A stretch of 21,595 bases of DNA from Gnetum montanum (Eukaryota > Streptophyta > Gnetopsida > Gnetales > Gnetaceae), in the NCBI GenBank assembly GCA_015680685.1, contig MNCI01006105.1:927-22521 (forward strand), written 5' to 3'. Below the pieces are notes generated by a model. It saw nothing but the letters and a program-made list of their open reading frames with translations. It was not told the DNA's origin and did no database searches. Made by a program: the position numbers and the translations under genes. Shown in pieces: positions 17,231-21,595 of the stretch; position 1 is the stretch's first letter; each line of letters begins with the position of its first letter.

Positions 17231-19700
17231 CCCAGATTTTTCAATTTCTAGGGAAGAGAACTTGCTTTGATCCAGTCAGTCATGACATGTGTGAACATGA
17301 TCATCTAGACGTTGGATTGTGGCGGAGCGAAAGGCTGCTTAGGTGGTATGATGGTAGAGGCATTGGTAGGTTCTGAGGCACTGGCCACAGGCGTAGGTGA
17401 GGATGTGTTCGGATTGTTGGGCTAGAAGAAAGGGCGTTTATGTGGCTTGGATTCTGGTCCACTCGGCCTAGGTGCCAGTTGTAAATTCATAGCCATCATA
17501 GCGCTTTGCTGTTGTGGTTGTGGTGGCATTTCTCCTTGCATGGATGGATCAGGTGGCAACTGAGAGGGATGATGTGGAGGAGTGGCAGAAGAAGGTGACG
17601 GAGGGTAGAAGAGGTGTGGATTTTTTCCCCTGGGTGATGGAGATGGATGTCTGAAATATTCAGGGGAATGGTAGTAACTGGGAAAGTTTGTGTGACTAGA
17701 AGACTCTCTTGGAGAGATAGGCTGCTAAACATAGTACCCATAAGGATCCGGCTGCTTGTAAGGATACTGCTACCTTGGAGGTGGCATCCCCCACACTTAT
17801 GGTCTCTACCATTATTGGAAATACTCATACAGTTGTGAAGGCGTTCCACTTGGATAATATCCTTGCTGCTGCTGGTGGAATCACCTGGGGTTACCTTGTG
17901 AATAAGGCAACCTCTGGGGCATTTGCCTCTATGCTAAACAAGGGTTCAAGGCATAGACCCCATACTCTTGAAGTTGAGACACCACAGGAAAACATCCCTT
18001 AGGATCTTCATATTGGCATATGGTGCATCCATCGTCCTCTTTGGTATCAGAGTCTATAACCTATTCTACTGCAGAAACTTTTCCCTTACCTTTGTGTTGG
18101 GTACGTTCAACTCCCTTCTTCCTACACTGATCACGATCACTACCCTGCTCTTAGGACTCTTCTGTAATTTTCAATACACTTTGGAATTTCTCATCCAAAG
18201 AGTCCCAAATTTTATCCACCTTTGTCAATATTTTAGATGAAAAATTTTGTAACGGTAAAGTCTTCCAGTTGCTTCCAGTGGTGACTCTTCATCTTCATCA
18301 CAAAATTGGACCTCCCTTTTCCTAAGGGAAGGGTCCCGGTTGAATTCTTCAGCACTCCTTTTTTTTGAGTTCTCCTTCCTCTTTGGTCACCTGATCATAA
18401 AGGCATTGTAACTGATGGACCTTTAGCTCCGACAGTCTTCCCTTAGCATACACACCAAGGGTCTTTCTCATTTCAAAACGAAGCCCATCTATAATGTGGT
18501 GAAGCTATGCCCACTGAGAATAATCATGATTAGGGCATCGATACAACAGTGAGTAATACCTGCTTATGGTGGCATCCAAGGGTTCACGATTCCCTTGTTT
18601 CCAACCTTGGATTTTCTGTATTAGATTTTCCACTCGAGAGTACATTTGATATTTGTCATTAAAGATTTCAAGCATTGTACTCCATCTTCTTACTGATTCT
18701 GGCTCTAAGAATCGGTACCAACTTTTAGCTTCTTTGATGAGTGTTCAGGGAAATAGCTTCAACCATTACCAATCGTTATTAATATTTTGCAAGGTGCAGG
18801 CATCATGGAATGCCTACAAGTGGGTCTACGGATCACAGTTGTATCCCCCTTAAAATTTGGGGATGTTATTCATGTCAACACACTTGATCTGACTATCCTT
18901 CATGTGCCTGCTTGGGATGTGAACTGCCTCTACAATGTGGAGCATGCTTCGAGTAGCTAACAAAGGCTCATCTAAATCATAGTCCTGTTGGGGACTATGA
19001 CATCTATGATGATTTATGCTACCACTTCTTTCATGCTAGTCAGGGCCACACGATTGGTGGCATGCTCCCTCACATTTCCCTGCTTGAACCTGCTTACCAC
19101 TGTCCTTTCTCTCCAACCTTCCCTTGTGATGCTTAGAGCCTAAGTTGGAGGAAGGTGAAGGAAAGGGAAGGATAGAGAAGAAGGAGAGGCATCGCCACCG
19201 CTTCGGCATTGATCTCCCCATCTACTCTGGTGACGGCCACAGTCATCTCCTCCAGCTTTGCTTCGTGACCCACCATCCCATTGAGGATCATGGTTACTTG
19301 GAGGTTGGTTCTAAATGACTGACTGGAGGATCTGCAGCCACAGGTGAAGTTTGGTTGAATGAGTATCATGAAATAATGGATCTCCATCATCTTGCAACCC
19401 TTGCGAGAATAAGGGGTTACTGAAGTATTTCCCCTTCTGTTGTTCATATCTCTCGGCCTGCTGTTAATCTCTTGTCCATTGAGCTTCTGTGGGACAATAG
19501 TCTCGAAAGTCATGATCCTCCATGACATACTTCGCCACTCAGTCCTGGATGCCCATTCTACCCAGATTGTGGTACAACATCGCAGGAGTTGCTCAATCGG
19601 GCGGTACAAAGATGCTACCCTCTATGTCCCGCCATCGAAGATGTTCATCCTGATGTAGGATGAATGTGAAATCAAGGACATATTCATAAGGATGTTTATA
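17231..19700 (-). pseudogene. gag region of the gypsy element
   Basis: Gag builds the particle shell. The capsid core is clear: AFHDACTLQNINND (near 18800), EAKSWYRFLEPESVRRWSTM, VENLIQKIQGWKQG, SRYYSLLYRCPNHDY and LRFEMRKTLG (to about 18470), the Retrotrans_gag pattern. A Cys-rich CTICQYEDPKGC (about 18027-17990) resembles a zinc knuckle lacking its usual His. The C-terminal third is Pro/Gln/Tyr-rich (QYPYKQPDPYGYY, PPHHPSQLPPDPS). From 18900 down, all of this is frame-matched to protease. The N-terminal part (DIEGSIFVPPD, EDHDFRDYCPTEAQW, QQAERYEQQKGKYF; 19700-19350) lies in another frame, and a coiled-coil-like HEAKLEEMTVAVTRVDGEI segment (around 19240) in the third, so two frameshifts fall between 19350 and 19200. 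Many stops. The exact start codon is not certain. Confidence 0.82.
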
Positions 19701-19909
19701 TACCACTCAACATTCTTATGGCACTAGTGGTTCAAATGCATCTCTCCTATGAGAAGACATGTTGGACGTTAGATGGTCCATATTATCGATGTACCTCAAT
19801 TACTTAAGTGAAATTTGCCTAGTGTGCGGAGATATTTCTATCCTAGGTCTAATCCAACGAATTAAATGATAATTTCACTAAAGTCAGATGACACATGTAA
19901 GACTAACAG

Positions 19910-19927
19910 TCCCCAAAAATGGTGCCA
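19910..19927 (-). other. primer binding site, tRNA-Asp-like
   Basis: The minus strand reads TGGCACCATTTTTGGGGA, matching 13 of 18 positions of the tRNA-Asp-type site used by Athila elements (TGGCGCCGTTGCCGGGGA, from memory). Two of the differences are G-to-A at CpG positions. One base separates it from the LTR end. Confidence 0.75.
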
Positions 19928-19928
19928 G

Positions 19929-20230
19929 TGATGAGTGGCTAGATATCCCTACGCCCAACCATACGAATCATGAGAGTTCATGCGCGACTCGGTCAATATC
20001 CGTAGACTGTAACCACTTAACATACACCAGACTTCTAACCCGTGAAACCTTGGGTTGGAATGGTCATTGTCATCCTAATCTCACTTGTGCGGTTCTATTA
20101 CGTTGGTTAAGTGAGACTAAGGCTAGTGATTTTTATATCTTTTCAATTATATTTTGGCGACTAATTGTGGTATTGAAAGGAAAGGATAAACTATTATCTA
20201 ATGTCTAATTATCCTAGTTTATGTTCTAAC
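19929..20230 (-). repeat. 5' LTR of the gypsy element, R/U5 part (right edge unresolved)
   Basis: On the minus strand the LTR ends CCACTCATCA one base before the primer site. A minus-strand TATA-like TATAAAAAT (20129-20137) puts the transcript start near 20105. This block is homologous to 21361-21595, confirming it as LTR sequence. Where U3 begins to the right I cannot say; it may extend to about 20760 or beyond. Confidence 0.7.
20129..20137 (-). promoter_or_regulatory. TATA-like box of the gypsy 5' LTR
   Basis: TATAAAAAT on the minus strand, about 200 bp before the LTR/primer-site junction, a fitting position for the element's promoter. Confidence 0.5.
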
Positions 20231-20307
20231 TACTCCTAGCATAAGTATNTTGACGTAGCCACCCTACATTGACATGGCCCTGTTTATGCAGCCCCCTTTC
20301 CAAGATC

Positions 20308-20317
20308 TATAAATACG
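20308..20317 (+). promoter_or_regulatory. plus-strand TATA box opposing the gypsy element
   Basis: CTATAAATAC matches the canonical plant TATA consensus and follows a GC-richer stretch that includes a TGACG motif (about 20250) and a C-run. It points away from the gypsy coding direction. It could be an antisense LTR promoter or the promoter of an unrelated LTR fragment. No coding frame follows. Confidence 0.5.
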
Positions 20318-20543
20318 AGGGCCTTCCGCCTCATTTGGACATCTTTTGAGTAGTGATAGTGAAGCTCTTGCAGTTTGCTCCCACATGAGATAGAATATTT
20401 TCCAAGTGCCCGCAGCAGGTGTATCAAAAGCGATAGGATCTTTATTCGAGCATTAATGTATCTGAGCTCATTGGCGTGACGGCAATAAAGACGAACTGTT
20501 CATGCAATCCTTGCAGCATTTGGACTTAGTTGTTTCATGCATT

Positions 20544-20629
20544 TAATAGTTTAAAATGTTTATGCTTTATTAATTACTTGTTGATATAATAGTTTAAATA
20601 TGTTATGCTTTATTAGTTATTTGTTGATT
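20544..20629. repeat. two-copy 43-bp AT-rich tandem repeat
   Basis: Copies 20544-20586 and 20587-20629 share TAATAGTTTAAA, TATGCTTTATTA and TTGTTGAT, with a few substitutions and one indel pair. Confidence 0.85.
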
Positions 20630-20759
20630 ATTAATGTTTTTATTATTATAATTTCAATCGTTATGGTTCATTCGTAGTTTGTTAGAGATATAAGTACGAC
20701 CATCTCGAATGTAATCCAAACACTTGATAAACCCAGTGATCCTTAACATCTNCATGACT

Positions 20760-21339
20760 GGATTAAGTGCGAAGAGGGGACGTCGATGGTGGACCTACAA
20801 TGGTGTTTTATATTCTTTGTTAGTGCTTCTCAAGTTAATCCTCTAGACACCAACAAAGAGGGACCAATGAAACACCACTAAATTTCCATGTTATAACATT
20901 TTTAACCACATCCCATGAAACCTAAGGTAAAACTTCATTGTAAATGTGAAGATTGTAACCCATGAGGGGCAATCTCACATATTTCATACTTTTGGGATTG
21001 AAAATGCCTCATAAATAGTCGAAGCCTCATTCCCCAAGTAAAAGAAAATTACCTAGTATCTATATTTGGGCTTGGGTGGGTCAAAAATGCCTTTTGGGAT
21101 GCCAAAAATGGCAATTTGATGGGTTTTATGCATGGCTATACACTTTTCTACACTAGAAACACTTGTAAGGGGTAGATCTCACCTATCCTTAGTGTGGAAG
21201 GGTGTGTGTCACCTACTCCTAGCATGGAGGGGCAAATCCCAGCATGGAAGGGTAAGAAATTCACAATGCCCAGCATGGAGGATGGTTTGACCTTCTTCCC
21301 CAACATCAAAGGTCCATCTTACCAATGTTGATGCACTCT
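20760..21339 (-). other. probable leader region of a second gypsy element
   Basis: Non-coding sequence lying inside the primer site of element B (21340-21357) and thus in leader position. It is not similar to the leader of the first element. How much of it belongs to element B and how much to the first element's LTR is unknown. Confidence 0.35.
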
Positions 21340-21357
21340 TCCCCAACGTAGAAGCCA
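21190..21357. repeat. degenerate short repeats next to the primer site
   Basis: Three CAGCATGGA/TAGCATGGA units (near 21220, 21240 and 21271) and two CTTCCCCAAC units (near 21294 and 21338) at irregular spacing. The last unit overlaps the primer site itself. Confidence 0.65.
21340..21357 (-). other. degenerate primer binding site of the second gypsy element
   Basis: The minus strand reads TGGCTTCTACGTTGGGGA: 18 nt, with TGGC and GGGGA ends and the same spacing as the first element's site (12 of 18 identical). Three bases separate it from the LTR homology edge. Confidence 0.5.
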
Positions 21358-21360
21358 CAT

Positions 21361-21595
21361 TGATGTGTGATAAGGTACTCGTATTCCCAACCATATGAAT
21401 CACAAAGCATTCATGTGTGATTTAGTCAAATTTTAGGGACTCTATAGTTTCTAGTACACTAGACTTTTAAGAAGTGAACATTACCCTAATGATCATTCAT
21501 TATCTTCCCAATTACACTTGTGATGCACATGGTATGGTTAGGTGTAATCAAGGCATATGATTTATCATTTTGGGTTTTATGTTCTTTAATGCTTA
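21361..21595 (-). repeat. diverged LTR (R/U5 part) of a second, related gypsy element, cut by the window end
   Basis: Aligns along its length with 19929-20140: both begin TGATG, then share CCCAACCATA-GAATCA, TTCATG-G-GA, a CACTAGACTT/CACCAGACTT block, CACTTGTG, and GGTTA-GTG-AATCAAGGC/GACTAAGGC. Identity is roughly 60-65% by eye. Same orientation as the first element. Confidence 0.7.

Larger units (their letters stand above)
8545..20230 (-). mobile_element. large Ty3/gypsy retrotransposon, Athila/Tat-like, degenerate
   Basis: Read on the minus strand the order is 5' LTR edge (19929), tRNA-Asp-like primer site, gag, protease, RT, RNase H, integrase, a 2-kb spacer, and a long additional ORF. 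PR-RT-RH-INT order places it in Ty3/gypsy. Absence of a chromodomain after integrase, the tRNA-Asp-type primer site and the 3' ORF point to the Athila/Tat group. The internal region spans about 11.4 kb, consistent with that group. All coding parts carry stops and a few frameshifts. The left end is uncertain: a weak polypurine-like AGTTGTGGGGGTA (minus strand, about 8545-8557) is followed by TGATGAAG, but no LTR homologous to the 5' one follows. The right end of the 5' LTR is also unresolved. Confidence 0.8.

Noticed and set aside
18042-18052. TGGTATCAGAG on the plus strand, like a copia primer binding site
   Set aside because: It lies inside gag coding text of the minus-strand element (just upstream of the Cys motif), and no LTR end is next to it.

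Overview
The window looks like nuclear DNA of a seed plant with a large, retrotransposon-rich genome. The evidence is a SKU5-similar (multicopper-oxidase-like) exon, a plant LRR receptor-kinase fragment, a Ty1/copia element primed by initiator tRNA-Met, and an Athila/Tat-like Ty3/gypsy element with a tRNA-Asp-type primer site. The depth of decay would suit a gymnosperm, but I cannot prove the taxon. Bases 11925, 20249 and 20752 are N. No RNA genes or CRISPR arrays were seen.

Layout. 1-980 (+): the 3' exon of an SKS-family gene with its 3' flank. 981-2740: non-coding, one small tandem repeat. 2742-3164 (+): one exon of a non-RD LRR receptor kinase, broken by one stop codon and ending at a plausible native splice donor. 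3165-4996: non-coding with a perfect 44-bp tandem duplication. 4997-6436 (+): a deletion-derived copia element with two LTRs, in which the start of gag is joined in frame to a scrap of reverse transcriptase, flanked by an 88-bp direct repeat. 6437-8541: a GC-richer patch with an A-rich tail, then AT-rich DNA with a 3 x 43 bp repeat.

About 8545-20230+ (-): one large Ty3/gypsy element read right to left. It runs 5' LTR (U5 edge at 19929), primer binding site, gag, protease, reverse transcriptase, RNase H, integrase (ending at 13618), a 2-kb spacer, then a 933-codon additional ORF (11618-8820) rich in coiled coil. Gag through the first half of RT shares one frame. The additional ORF is also in one frame throughout, despite about 18 in-frame stops. 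Integrase has lost two of its three catalytic acids and a zinc-finger cysteine, all by G-to-A changes. Upstream of the additional ORF lie a TATA box and splice-like signals, suggesting it had its own promoter or a spliced transcript. No 3' LTR matching the 5' LTR was found.

20230-21595: remaining LTR/flank with an opposite-strand TATA box, then the leader, primer site and U5/R part of a second, diverged element of the same superfamily and orientation. The two elements appear nested. Apart from the SKS exon, everything recognisable is mobile or dead; the interest lies in how these elements were built and decayed.
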